NCBI RefSeq assembly: GCF_033971325.1
Contig: NZ_CP117180.1
Coordinates: 998,041 to 1,062,040, forward strand
Length of the DNA: 64,000 nt
From: Hydrogenobacter sp. T-2
GTDB lineage: Bacteria; Aquificota; Aquificia; Aquificales; Aquificaceae
Direction: 5' to 3'
A program made the position numbers and the translations under genes. The notes under the pieces are model-generated. The model saw nothing but the letters and a program-made list of their open reading frames with translations. It had not been told where the DNA came from and did no database searches. This document shows positions 1 through 8,236 of this stretch, one piece after another. The stretch's first letter is position 1, and the number at the start of each line of letters is the position of its first letter.

Positions 1-2079
1 CGCATAGGGGACACCAGCCTTTTTCTGGTCATAGGGATAATCATGAGCCATGGAGGGGAACATGCCCGTGCAGTGATATTTCGAAGCTATAAACTTAAAC
101 CAGGGCATTTTTGCGGGATAGGGGTTTTTACCTTCCATCTTTGCCCTATAGTAGAAGGCGGTCTCTTCGTAGTTTTTCTGAGTTCTATGGAGCTTTAGAC
201 CCCATGGCTTTCTTCCCCCACCAAGGTCATACCTGCCCTTACCCCTCTCACCAGTTCCCACTCGCCATATCATTCCGCCCTTATGTCCTATGTTTCCTAT
301 AAGCATGTTTATGGAGTCTATAAGCCACTGTGTAATAGAGCCGTTCATGTGCATCACTGGACCCCTGTAACTAACAACGCAGGCTTTCTTTCCGTAGGAT
401 GTAAGCTCATCTGCGGTATCTATGACATCTTTTGGGTTCACTCCTGCTATCTTACACCAGCCTTCTACGGTTTCTACAGATACAAAGTCCTTTAGAAGTT
501 GTAGGGCGGTGGTTACATAAACTGTAGACCCATCTTTGAGCTTGACCTCTAAACCCTTCGTCTTCTTGGGATACTTTTCTGCCCTCTTTGGGTCTGTATC
601 CTCTTCATCGTATAGGTTGTTTGGTATCTCTTTTGCTTCCTTGTATTCATCCATAAGGATGTATGCACTTTTTGACCGGGTATTTGCTTTTAAACTGCCC
701 GTATCCTTGTCTACCACCACAAACTCATCTTCACCGCCAAGTCCCAGCTCGGAAGCCCTTAGGAGCTTCCTAAAGTGTGGGCTGTCCTTTGGACCAACTA
801 CCACAAGATGGCTCGCATTAGAAAAGACAGCTTCACCATCTTCTTTTGCCGCATTAAGGTTTGGGTTTTCCAAAAATCTTCTGTCAAAGGATTGCTTTTC
901 AAATATGCGCCTTATGATGGCTGAAGCTGCCGCAGCATCCTCACCGGGTTTTGGCATTATATGCCTGTGAGAATAGGCTACCACTCCATTATGAGCCCTT
1001 ACATCCACCCAAACAACTTTTAGGTCTCCATTCCCTCTTCTATAATGGAATATACTCCATACTGGCACTGCAGGGTTGAAGGCTTCTCCGATTTGAGCAC
1101 CCCAAGCTACTATATAGTGGGCGGACTTTATGTCTGGTCCCACGTGTGGTCTGTCAAAGGCAAAAATTTGACCTGCCCACTTGGGCCACTGGCAAACGTC
1201 CGCGTGTCCAAGAAAGTTACTAGAACCTACAGTTCCATAAAGGAAACGTTCAAGAAACTCAACCCTGCCCTCTGTGAGTCTACCACCGACAACTAAGACA
1301 AAGTTTGACTTTGGACCAAGGGCTGGCATCTCAGGGTCTATTAGCTTTCTCTTTATGTCTTCGGGGAGCTTCTCCGCTTCCTCTTTTGGTAGCCAGAGTT
1401 TGTCTATGTTTTCCTCTAAGAACTTTTTCCAGTCTTCAACGGGCTTCCCATGGGTTATGGCATTTGCCCACTTTTTGAGAAAATCCATGCTAACATGTTT
1501 CAGAACCGCTTCTATGACCTCTTCCTCAGACACATAAAGGTCCGCATACATCTTAAAGCCAGGCAGTTTTTCACCCGTTTCTTCTATAACTCCACCGTTC
1601 ACTACCTCATTTATGAGCTGTTCCCAGCTTATGGGTTTAAACTTTCCTTCTCCGCGCTTTCCAGCCCTCTTTAGTGGTGTTACTATTCTATAGGGGTCGT
1701 ATGTATAGTGGGCTATGGATTGCCCTTTGAGACACATCTGTCCTACATGCTTAAAACTTTCTTCCAAAGGTGTATCCATGGGAAGAGGTTCCCAGAAGCT
1801 GTTTGACATGCAGTAGGGATTTCCTTCTACCTTGTAGACCATACCGTCGTAGACCCTTGCTCTTAATCCGCACCTTGCATTACAACCGAGGCACAGGGAA
1901 TGAACTACCTTCATCTTCTCCGCATCAGCCATAGACAGTGGTGCAGCGTTGGCGTAGGGTATGGGCTTGAAGGGACCCTTTATTATATCCTTGAGGGCTG
2001 AGCTTCCAAAGGCAAGAAAACCTACACCTGTTCCTGCCAAAGCTGCGTTTCTTAGAAAGTCTCTTCTTGTTGCACTCAT
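1..2079 (-). CDS. ttrA: TtrA-like molybdopterin oxidoreductase catalytic subunit (partial, runs off left edge)
   Basis: The reading frame is open for 693 codons from the ATG at 2079 to the left edge, so the C-terminus is missing. The N-terminus has a twin-arginine signal (TRRDFLR, residues 4-10) and a hydrophobic stretch, so the enzyme is predicted to be exported folded with its cofactor. A [4Fe-4S] site follows: CLGCNARC near residue 63 and a fourth Cys in the QMCLKG segment, as in DMSO-reductase-family enzymes. Later segments (RGPVMHMNGS, IGHKGG) fit the TtrA/SrrA/ArrA branch. It is downstream of the FeS and NrfD-type subunits, the ttrB-ttrC-ttrA order of Salmonella. Tetrathionate is the best guess for substrate; thiosulfate, polysulfide, selenate or arsenate cannot be excluded. 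The start has a good ribosome site (GAGGAGG, 8 bases upstream). Confidence 0.82.
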   Translation of the reverse strand, partial: MSATRRDFLRNAALAGTGVGFLAFGSSALKDIIKGPFKPIPYANAAPLSMADAEKMKVVHSLCLGCNARCGLRARVYDGMVYKVEGNPYCMSNSFWEPLPMDTPLEESFKHVGQMCLKGQSIAHYTYDPYRIVTPLKRAGKRGEGKFKPISWEQLINEVVNGGVIEETGEKLPGFKMYADLYVSEEEVIEAVLKHVSMDFLKKWANAITHGKPVEDWKKFLEENIDKLWLPKEEAEKLPEDIKRKLIDPEMPALGPKSNFVLVVGGRLTEGRVEFLERFLYGTVGSSNFLGHADVCQWPKWAGQIFAFDRPHVGPDIKSAHYIVAWGAQIGEAFNPAVPVWSIFHYRRGNGDLKVVWVDVRAHNGVVAYSHRHIMPKPGEDAAAASAIIRRIFEKQSFDRRFLENPNLNAAKEDGEAVFSNASHLVVVGPKDSPHFRKLLRASELGLGGEDEFVVVDKDTGSLKANTRSKSAYILMDEYKEAKEIPNNLYDEEDTDPKRAEKYPKKTKGLEVKLKDGSTVYVTTALQLLKDFVSVETVEGWCKIAGVNPKDVIDTADELTSYGKKACVVSYRGPVMHMNGSITQWLIDSINMLIGNIGHKGGMIWRVGTGERGKGRYDLGGGRKPWGLKLHRTQKNYEETAFYYRAKMEGKNPYPAKMPWFKFIASKYHCTGMFPSMAHDYPYDQKKAGVPYA

Positions 2080-2080
2080 G

Positions 2081-3205
2081 TTATGCCACCTCCTCTTTAT
2101 GTGATGCACTCTTCCATCCTGCTATGGATACAAACAGGAAGAAGAGGAAAAACACTAAGAAATAAAGTGCTATAACCTCCGTTACCCCCTCCCTTCCTAT
2201 CAGCTTTATATGTGGTTCTACGATGCCCCTATGCCCCTTATCTATCATCTGGGCTGGTATGACCATAGTCCACCTTGCGGCATAAATCGAGATAAGTGAG
2301 ACTATGCTTAGAAGTGATACACCTCCTACGGTGCGATTTAGAGAGGTAAAACCACCTATCAGCACAAAGAGAAGACCAATGACCTCCACAAGGTAAAAGA
2401 GCATGTTTGCCTTTATCGCCATAGCTATAAGAGGCCATTCCGCGGTATTCCAATACCATTCAGAAACATACTTTATGAAAAGCACAAAAAGGTCAAAGCC
2501 TGCAAAGCTTGCCATGACAAGGGTTGGCACTTTTAGAACCTGAGGGTTCACCTTCTCACCAAGGATAGCCTGCCCTACTATGTAAAGCAGTAAGGTCGCA
2601 CCAATACCAGAAACCACTGCGGATATTAAAAACACAAGGAGAAGTATAGAAGTTCCCCAAAGGGGCATAGAATGCATGGCGGACATGAGAAAACCCACAT
2701 AAGCATGGAAAAACATGGCAACTGGCACGCTAACCCCAGCCCAGAATTTTACCTTCTTATCATCCTCTTCAGGTTTAACATCCTTTGCACCAAAGGTTAG
2801 AAAACCAGCTATTGAACCCCAAATCCCACCTTCTTTAGCCTTTTGAATAAAATCTCTTCTGAAAAGGAAGTAGCTCTTTAAGAACATCACAAGCAAAAGG
2901 ATAGTCCAGAGGATGAAGAAGAGGATTATGGGTGAGGAGAAATTAGGATAAAATGGGACTTTAAAGGCTCTTGCGGGTTGGGTGAGGTCAAACATGGGAG
3001 CAAGGGGTGCAACGAGCATTAGGGCTATAGCCAAGAAGTGTCCTACCCTTTCTAACTGCTCCAGTTTTCTTAGACCAAAAAGATAAACAAGGGCGGTTAT
3101 AACTGTAGAACCCGCAACTATACCAGTGAAGTAGGGGTAGGTTACTATAAGAACACCCCACTCCACTGTGTGGTTGGGCAACGTGGGTCCATGAGTTACT
3201 ATCAT
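2081..3205 (-). CDS. ttrC: NrfD/TtrC-type quinol-oxidising membrane subunit
   Basis: The 374-residue protein is very hydrophobic with about nine predicted membrane helices, typical of the NrfD/PsrC family that exchanges electrons between the quinone pool and an FeS subunit at the outer face of the inner membrane. It lies 1 base before the catalytic gene and 11 bases after the FeS gene, so the three are one transcription unit. An AAGGAGG ribosome site precedes the ATG. A soluble loop around residues 125-150 (GGIWGS...KPEEDDKK) separates the helix groups. TtrC is named from operon order; a PsrC- or SrrC-like role is also possible. Confidence 0.8.
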   Translation of the reverse strand: MIVTHGPTLPNHTVEWGVLIVTYPYFTGIVAGSTVITALVYLFGLRKLEQLERVGHFLAIALMLVAPLAPMFDLTQPARAFKVPFYPNFSSPIILFFILWTILLLVMFLKSYFLFRRDFIQKAKEGGIWGSIAGFLTFGAKDVKPEEDDKKVKFWAGVSVPVAMFFHAYVGFLMSAMHSMPLWGTSILLLVFLISAVVSGIGATLLLYIVGQAILGEKVNPQVLKVPTLVMASFAGFDLFVLFIKYVSEWYWNTAEWPLIAMAIKANMLFYLVEVIGLLFVLIGGFTSLNRTVGGVSLLSIVSLISIYAARWTMVIPAQMIDKGHRGIVEPHIKLIGREGVTEVIALYFLVFFLFFLFVSIAGWKSASHKEEVA

Positions 3206-3216
3206 GGCTTACCTCC

Positions 3217-4059
3217 TTATCTTGATTCTCTAAACATGTTGTGTTGCATACGCACGTTGAAAGTGTATACCTTACCGCTTGCAGGGTCTGTCCACACCGC
3301 AGGTGGGTGCTGGTTTTCTGTAGAGCTTCCCGTGCCTACGTAGATTCCCTCTATGCCTTCCAACCCTATGTAAAACACTCTTGGCTTTGTGCCTTCTTCT
3401 GGCTTTAGGACCTGAATGCTGTTTTTCTTTATCAACTCCCATATGGGGTCGTTTGGGTTTGAAAGGTCTCCAAAATCTCTTGCTTTTGTGGGGCATACAT
3501 CTACACAAGCAGGCTTCAAACCGTTTCTCGTTCTGTGGTCGCACCAACTGCATTTGTTCATCACCATCATTATCGGGTCTATGTATCTCACGCCATAGGG
3601 ACATGCCTGCTCGCAAAGTCTACAGCCTATGCACCGCTCATATCTTTGGAGCACAAGACCATCGCCCTCGTCCCTGTATGTTGCATACACAGGACAGACC
3701 TTAACACAGGGTGGGTTTTCACAATGGTTGCACAACTTTGGAACATTAAGAACCTTTACCCTTGTTTCACCAGTGTTAGGGTCTGTATACCCTACTTCCC
3801 ACTTTTCTACCCAGGTATTGAAAACGCCAAGTGGAGTGTTCCTTTCTGCCTTGCAAGCAGCAACGCAAGCATCACAGCCTATGCACTTGCGCACATCCAC
3901 CACAAACACAAAGCGATGTTTCCCCTTCTGCTCAGGGAAGTTCCTCTCCGCCCTTGCACTTTCAAGCACCGCACCACCGCAGGTAGCGGCCGCACCAACC
4001 ACAAGAGCCTTTATAAAACCTCTCCGTGATGCCTGTTTTTCTTTCAGCTCTTGACTCAT
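3217..4059 (-). CDS. ttrB: TtrB-type four-cluster ferredoxin subunit with Tat signal
   Basis: The protein (280 residues) would carry electrons from the membrane subunit to the molybdoenzyme. A Tat signal (SRRGFIKALVV, residues 10-20) is followed by four cysteine groups for [4Fe-4S] clusters: CIGCDAC, CNHCENPPC, CIGCRLC and CSWC...CVDVC, the standard pattern of DmsB/TtrB/PsrB subunits. The ATG at 4059 is chosen over an upstream ATG at 4113 because an AGGAGGT ribosome site sits directly before it and the Tat motif is then correctly near the N-terminus. It is the first gene of the ttrBCA-like operon; palindromic sequences lie upstream at 4089-4102 and 4158-4179. Confidence 0.85.
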   Translation of the reverse strand: MSQELKEKQASRRGFIKALVVGAAATCGGAVLESARAERNFPEQKGKHRFVFVVDVRKCIGCDACVAACKAERNTPLGVFNTWVEKWEVGYTDPNTGETRVKVLNVPKLCNHCENPPCVKVCPVYATYRDEGDGLVLQRYERCIGCRLCEQACPYGVRYIDPIMMVMNKCSWCDHRTRNGLKPACVDVCPTKARDFGDLSNPNDPIWELIKKNSIQVLKPEEGTKPRVFYIGLEGIEGIYVGTGSSTENQHPPAVWTDPASGKVYTFNVRMQHNMFRESR

Positions 4060-4088
4060 AATATACCTCCTGAAAAATTCTCTCGTGG

Positions 4089-4102
4089 TTTGCATATGCA
4101 AA
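4089..4102. promoter_or_regulatory. 14-bp perfect palindrome upstream of the ttr-like operon
   Basis: TTTGCATATGCAAA reads the same on both strands and is 30 bases upstream of the ttrB start, a usual position for an operator. A second imperfect inverted repeat (TGAAC around a CCATTATGG core, then GTTCA) is at 4158-4179. No convincing -35/-10 pair was found in 4060-4217. An operator role is inferred from symmetry and position only. Confidence 0.3.
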
Positions 4103-4217
4103 AAACATGCCAAAGGGTAACGCGGTTTTAATTATGGAATATCAAGGGTTTCCATTGTGAACCCCATTATGGATGTTCAATTTTTTATCAGGACAACTGC
4201 TTAAATTTTTATCACCT

Positions 4218-4751
4218 TTAGTGAGAGGGTTCTATCCGAAGTTGTTTCATTAGAAAGGCTTTGTGGTCTCTTAAAAAGGAGGTAAGAAAAGAAAGGCAGT
4301 CTTTCAGTGCCATTAAGCCTTTGCCCTTAAGGGCATCTTCAAGGTGTCTTAGCCATGATAGCCTATTATGGATGAACCTATACTGATTTATATAAGCCTT
4401 TGTTATATCCTCTTCCACACACAATAGGGCTAAGAACTTAAGCTCTATCCCAATATGGTCAGGCTCATAACCTTCGTCAAGACGATAGCCGAAGTGCTCA
4501 TAAGACATGATAAGTTGGTTTTTGTCAACCTCTCTGTAATCTCTTTCCAGCAAAGAGACCTCATCAATAAAGTCAAGCTCTGCAGGAAGCCTTCTACTGT
4601 TTATGTGTTCAAGTATTCTTAGGGCATACTCTGAGTAGTCAGAGGTTGTCATATTTTCACAAAGTTGGTTTAAATAGTAATAATCCTTTGTGAGAAATAA
4701 CTCAGAAAAGGTATTGTAAAAAAAGGCTATACCCTTTATACCCTCTTCCAT
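4218..4751 (-). CDS. TorD/DmsD-type molybdoenzyme maturation chaperone
   Basis: This 177-residue all-helical protein fits the TorD/DmsD/NarJ chaperone family, whose members bind the Tat signal of a molybdoenzyme and hold the apoprotein until cofactor is loaded. The segment near residues 93-110 (YEPDHIGIELKFLALLC) matches the family signature with Pro-Asp-His followed by a Glu-containing helix. It lies directly upstream of the ttr-like operon on the same strand, so its client is probably TtrA. There is no ribosome site; a TATAAT at 4760-4765 ends 8 bases before the ATG, suggesting a nearly leaderless transcript starting just after the tRNA-Ala gene. Confidence 0.78.
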   Translation of the reverse strand: MEEGIKGIAFFYNTFSELFLTKDYYYLNQLCENMTTSDYSEYALRILEHINSRRLPAELDFIDEVSLLERDYREVDKNQLIMSYEHFGYRLDEGYEPDHIGIELKFLALLCVEEDITKAYINQYRFIHNRLSWLRHLEDALKGKGLMALKDCLSFLTSFLRDHKAFLMKQLRIEPSH

Positions 4752-4772
4752 GGAGACTAATTATAAAACAAA

Positions 4773-4844
4773 TGGAGACGAGGGGAGTTGAACCCCCGAC
4801 CTCCTGCTTGCGATGCAGGCGCTCTCCCACTGAGCTACGTCCCC
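4773..4844 (-). tRNA. tRNA-Ala (anticodon CGC)
   Basis: The minus strand folds as a full cloverleaf: acceptor GGGGACG/CGTCTCC (one G-U pair), D arm GCTC...GAGC, anticodon stem CCTGC/GCAGG with loop ATCGCAA, and T arm GGGGG-TTCAACT-CCCCT, then discriminator A. The anticodon CGC reads GCG (Ala). CCA is not encoded. It starts 13 bases after the priA stop on the same strand and may be transcribed with it. Confidence 0.95.
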
Positions 4845-4857
4845 GTAGGGGTTAAAA

Positions 4858-6867
4858 TTATAACACTTCCAAACGCATAGGTCTTATGGACCTTAGGAAC
4901 TTCAAAACCGAGGCAAAGTTTTTAGTGTCTACTTTTATAAGTAATTCCTTTAGGTCTCCCACCCTTCTTTTGCTTACCTCCACAGGAAGCCCGCTAAGGT
5001 CTGGCTCTTTTCTTACCTCAAGTCTTATGAGCCTCGTGTAGGGTGGTAGGTTTTCTTCCCTTCTTCTTTCAAGCTCCTCTTTGCAAAAGCCTTCCCAGTC
5101 CTTTGTTTTCAAGAACTCCAAAAGAGGGTTATGCTCTAGGACTGTTTGGACTATTAGCCTTTTCTTGCTTACGCTCAGAGCCTTCCACATATAGGAGAAA
5201 TACTCCTCCGCAGAGTCATACCATGGGACAGAGAGAATATTGTCCGCATGTAGCACAAGCACGTTATCGTAGGTCTTACCGAGCTCTGGCTTTGTTTGAA
5301 AGGTTATGTTTTCCCTTAGTCCTATGAGTCTTTCCACCTCTTCCACCGCTTTGTCTATGCCAAAGCCAAGTTCTTGAAGTTCTCTTCCACACTCAGGACA
5401 ACTTGCCAATCCCTTATATCCACAGGAAGTGCAAAAGACCGTGCTTTTGTCCTTACTAAGGGTTAAAAAGCTACCGCACCTTGGGCACTCCACTATATAG
5501 CCACAAGCCTTGCAGTAGGCATAGGCATAACCCACCTTGTTTACAAGGATAAGGCTCTCTTCTTTTGTGTTTTCCTTTAGGAGTTTTAGTGCGGTATCTG
5601 TAAGAACCTCTTCTGGCTTTCTCTTTATTACTGTTACCTCCGCAGAGGGTATAAACACCTCACGTTGCCAGCCCTCTCTAAGACACAGGCTAAGAGGTGG
5701 CAGTGGACTTGCCACACAAAAGTTAGCACCATAATAGCGAGAAAGCTCAAAGAGAAAATGCCTTAGGTCCGTCCCATCTTGAAGCCTTGAGGCTCTGTCT
5801 CCAAGAACAACCACAAGCCTTAGGTCTTTTATAGGAGATAGCAAGGCTATCCTGCTTCCCAGCACCACAAGACCCTTCTCTTCGTAAACTCTGAACCAGT
5901 TTTTCACAAAGTCCTTTTCCCTCTGAAAGGAGCTAAGAAGCACAAGCCTATCGCCAAAAACAGCATACATCTCCTCGTAAAGGTTTCTGAGTAGCTCACC
6001 TTGGTCGCAAAAGATAAAGAGAGATTCCCCTCTATCTATGTGAGCCATAAACTCCTCAAAGAGCCTCTCTTTTATCTCCCGCCAGCTACCCATCAAAATG
6101 CTTTTACTTCCAAGAGGTCTAAACAAGGGCTTTTTTTCCTGTCTTAGCTTAGTAAGATTTGGGTTTGTGTAGGGTATGACCTCTTCTGCTTGTGAAATTA
6201 TACCCTTGTTTAAGAGAGTCCTTATCTGTGCAGAACTAAAGCCTTGCTCTTTTAGCTCCTCTAAGCTCGCATAACGTTTCTCAAGCAAAAAGTAAACAAG
6301 TTTAGAGACTTCCTCCTTATTTTTTAACCTTTTGAGCCTTTGCAGAGCTTCCTCCAAAGGGACACATAGCCTATAAAACTTCTCCACAAGTTTTGGACTT
6401 TTCCATTCTCTCTTTTTTGTGAGAAACCCAAGCTCCAAAAGATACTTTACTGGCTCGTTTCCAAAACGCTTTTTTAAGTTCTCCTCCCTTACTTTGCCTC
6501 TTGCTTTTACCCAGCTTAGTATTTCAAGGCTTTTTTTATCCAGAAAGGCTATTGGTTTTTCAGAAAGGCTTATATACTCTTCCAACCTCCAATCAAAGAC
6601 AGAGGGTAAGAGCTTATACAAAAGATGCCAAGGTATAAGTCCGTAATAGTTTGCGGTATCAATAAGAGCCCTTATGTGCTTTTCTGTTGTAAAGGGTTTT
6701 GTATCTGGAAACTCAAGACCTACCTCCTGCCCTTCGTTGGCAAGACCTACCACTATTGCGGTCTTTCCCGAGAATAAGACCCTGTAGCCTACAGGACTGT
6801 CTTCATAAGGAAAGTGAGCCTTTACCTTTATAGTTTTTCCACCAGGTAGAGCCAGCCTTAGGTTCAT
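4858..6867 (-). CDS. priA: PriA-like primosomal protein with degenerate helicase motor
   Basis: PriA restarts stalled replication forks. At 669 residues this is near the usual size. The zinc-binding insert is intact, with four CxxC pairs (CKAC, CPRC, CTSC, CPEC) around residues 450-495, and the C-terminal part has the PriA-like PPYTRLIRLEV segment. The helicase motor is not intact: where GxTGSGKT is expected (around residue 250) the sequence is RPLGSKSILMGSW, and the DEEH box is replaced by VVLGDRASRLQDG. It probably acts as a fork-binding or DnaB-loading scaffold without ATP-driven unwinding. The start overlaps the queD stop by 4 bases (ATGA). Confidence 0.82.
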   Translation of the reverse strand: MNLRLALPGGKTIKVKAHFPYEDSPVGYRVLFSGKTAIVVGLANEGQEVGLEFPDTKPFTTEKHIRALIDTANYYGLIPWHLLYKLLPSVFDWRLEEYISLSEKPIAFLDKKSLEILSWVKARGKVREENLKKRFGNEPVKYLLELGFLTKKREWKSPKLVEKFYRLCVPLEEALQRLKRLKNKEEVSKLVYFLLEKRYASLEELKEQGFSSAQIRTLLNKGIISQAEEVIPYTNPNLTKLRQEKKPLFRPLGSKSILMGSWREIKERLFEEFMAHIDRGESLFIFCDQGELLRNLYEEMYAVFGDRLVLLSSFQREKDFVKNWFRVYEEKGLVVLGSRIALLSPIKDLRLVVVLGDRASRLQDGTDLRHFLFELSRYYGANFCVASPLPPLSLCLREGWQREVFIPSAEVTVIKRKPEEVLTDTALKLLKENTKEESLILVNKVGYAYAYCKACGYIVECPRCGSFLTLSKDKSTVFCTSCGYKGLASCPECGRELQELGFGIDKAVEEVERLIGLRENITFQTKPELGKTYDNVLVLHADNILSVPWYDSAEEYFSYMWKALSVSKKRLIVQTVLEHNPLLEFLKTKDWEGFCKEELERRREENLPPYTRLIRLEVRKEPDLSGLPVEVSKRRVGDLKELLIKVDTKNFASVLKFLRSIRPMRLEVL

Positions 6868-7358
6868 TCACCGTAATACTCCGCCTTTGAGGTGGCGGTT
6901 TCCCAAAGGACTACTTTTACCACCTTCACATCTCCTAAAAGACCAACCTCAGAGAGTTTCTTCACCAAAAAGTCATAGAAAAACTTGGCAAGAGCTTCTG
7001 CGGTAGGACAAAAGTCCACAGGGAATATCTTTAGAGCTCCGTATTTCTCTGCGACAGTCTTGAGCTCCTCATACATAGGGTCATTAATGTCTATTATGAA
7101 GCTGTGGTCCATAGTGTCTATAAGGTCCTTTAAGGCGTTTTTTACATGATAAAAGTCCATAACCATATCCTGCTCTGAAAGGGTATTAGAACCCAAGACC
7201 ACCTCAAGCACATAGCCATGTCCGTGGAGATTTACACATTTGTTTACTGGGACTTCTTTACCTATGGTAAAGTCCGCACCTCTTCCACAGGTCAGGTTTT
7301 GCTTCCAAACCCTATGTCCTGCTTCAAACCTAAAAGTCTTTGAAATCTGCCATCTCAT
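6864..7358 (-). CDS. queD: 6-carboxy-5,6,7,8-tetrahydropterin synthase (QueD/PTPS family)
   Basis: The 164-residue protein has the PTPS-fold features: FRFEAGH near the N-terminus, a catalytic Cys followed by NLHGHGY (zinc histidines), the MVMDFYHVK segment, MDHSF, and a late Glu (WETATSKAEYY). QueD makes carboxytetrahydropterin for the 7-deazaguanine (queuosine) pathway. The ATG at 7358 is preferred over TTG/GTG codons just upstream because it makes a TGATG overlap with the preceding DsrH-like gene. No other queuosine gene is in the window; neighbours are a sulfur relay and priA. Confidence 0.88.
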   Translation of the reverse strand: MRWQISKTFRFEAGHRVWKQNLTCGRGADFTIGKEVPVNKCVNLHGHGYVLEVVLGSNTLSEQDMVMDFYHVKNALKDLIDTMDHSFIIDINDPMYEELKTVAEKYGALKIFPVDFCPTAEALAKFFYDFLVKKLSEVGLLGDVKVVKVVLWETATSKAEYYGE

Positions 7359-7597
7359 CACCAAACTACCACTCTCTCACATTTTACCATAAGCTCCGCT
7401 ATCTCCTCGTAGCTTTTCGTGAGGTTTTCGGGTATTTTTATGCTCCTTGCCTGTGCATCTTCCCTGCAGGCATACCAGCCCTTCTTTGTGGGAAACCTCA
7501 GAACACCATCTTGAATTAACACCACTATATCCTCCTCCTCCACAAGGTCAGAGCTAAAATCTCCCAGCTTTCTCACAAGCCAAAGGGTCTTTACCAT
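7358..7597 (-). CDS. DsrH/TusB-like small protein
   Basis: At 79 residues this has the size and pattern of the DsrH/TusB family: an N-terminal beta strand (TLWLVRK), a middle VVLIQDGVL segment and a C-terminal strand (CERVVVW). DsrH is the third partner of the DsrEFH heterohexamer in sulfur transfer. Assignment rests largely on position after the DsrF-like gene, which it overlaps by 7 bases. The family's usual conserved Cys in the DGV region is absent; the only cysteines are at CRED and KCER. Confidence 0.6.
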   Translation of the reverse strand: MVKTLWLVRKLGDFSSDLVEEEDIVVLIQDGVLRFPTKKGWYACREDAQARSIKIPENLTKSYEEIAELMVKCERVVVW

Positions 7598-7932
7598 ATC
7601 ATAACCGCCTCCGAGCTTGCTATAATGCTTCTTATATCTTCTGTGCTTTTGACCTCAACCTCACAAAGAAGGTCTTCTGGCTTTAGACCCCTCTCTTCAA
7701 GGGATGTGTCCTCCACATAAACCTTTACTTTAACATAAGCCATATTCTCTATAAGCCGGTCAAAGCCTTGAATACCCAAGTTTTCTGGATGCCATCTGCT
7801 AAGGGCATACACACCGTCCTTGATAAGTATAAGACTCACTTCACAGCTTATTCCAAGAGCCATAGCTACCCTTAGGGCTTCGTGGCACTTCCACGAAAAG
7901 GGGTCTCCCTTTATCACAAAAGCGACTTTCAT
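7591..7932 (-). CDS. DsrF/TusC-like sulfur relay protein
   Basis: The 113-residue protein has a DsrE-like fold pattern: MKVAFVIKGDPFSWKCHEALRVAMA at the start (short basic strand, then a helix) and a C-terminal strand. The order DsrE-like, DsrF-like, DsrH-like after TusA matches the DsrEFH/TusBCD arrangement. These complexes take persulfide sulfur from TusA, either for tRNA 2-thiolation or, in sulfur oxidisers, for oxidation by Dsr or Hdr-like enzymes. Which applies here is not shown. Confidence 0.6.
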   Translation of the reverse strand: MKVAFVIKGDPFSWKCHEALRVAMALGISCEVSLILIKDGVYALSRWHPENLGIQGFDRLIENMAYVKVKVYVEDTSLEERGLKPEDLLCEVEVKSTEDIRSIIASSEAVMIW

Positions 7933-7933
7933 C

Positions 7934-8236
7934 TTAGTTAAAGTTTAACACCTTATCGTATTCTCCTATAAGCCTTGAGAGGTTGTAGGTGGAACTGCTT
8001 TCAAAAAAGTCAAGAGGCTTTTCTATACCCCGTTGGTGGGCGGAGTGGGCACAATATAGAAGTCTAACTCCCATTTCCTTTAGCTCCCTTGTTTCTGGTC
8101 TTATGGTGTAGTAGGCACCGTTTCCTGAGAAAAATATGGTGACTTCTCCCTTTTTTATGAGTTCCCTTGTGAGGTTTAATATGGTGCTGTAGTCCTTAGC
8201 AAAGGGGTTGCTGGTTACTATGATAAGAAACTTCAT
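7934..8236 (-). CDS. DsrE/TusD-like sulfur relay protein
   Basis: The 100-residue protein begins MKFLIIVTSNPF, then a helix and a second strand with EVTIFFSGNGAYY, the arrangement of the DsrE family. A single Cys (LLYCAHSAHQRG) lies after the third strand, close to where DsrE/TusD carries its persulfide Cys. It overlaps tusA by 4 bases (ATGA-type junction) and is followed by the DsrF-like gene after 1 base. Confidence 0.7.
   Translation of the reverse strand: MKFLIIVTSNPFAKDYSTILNLTRELIKKGEVTIFFSGNGAYYTIRPETRELKEMGVRLLYCAHSAHQRGIEKPLDFFESSSTYNLSRLIGEYDKVLNFN

Noticed and set aside
111-1674. A series of plus-strand open frames across the left end
   Set aside because: They lie opposite a 693-codon continuous minus-strand frame with clear molybdoenzyme motifs and carry no recognisable domains or ribosome sites.
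3381-4054. Long plus-strand open frames opposite the FeS subunit gene
   Set aside because: They are antisense shadows of the cysteine-rich ttrB coding sequence; their Cys/His content mirrors that gene.
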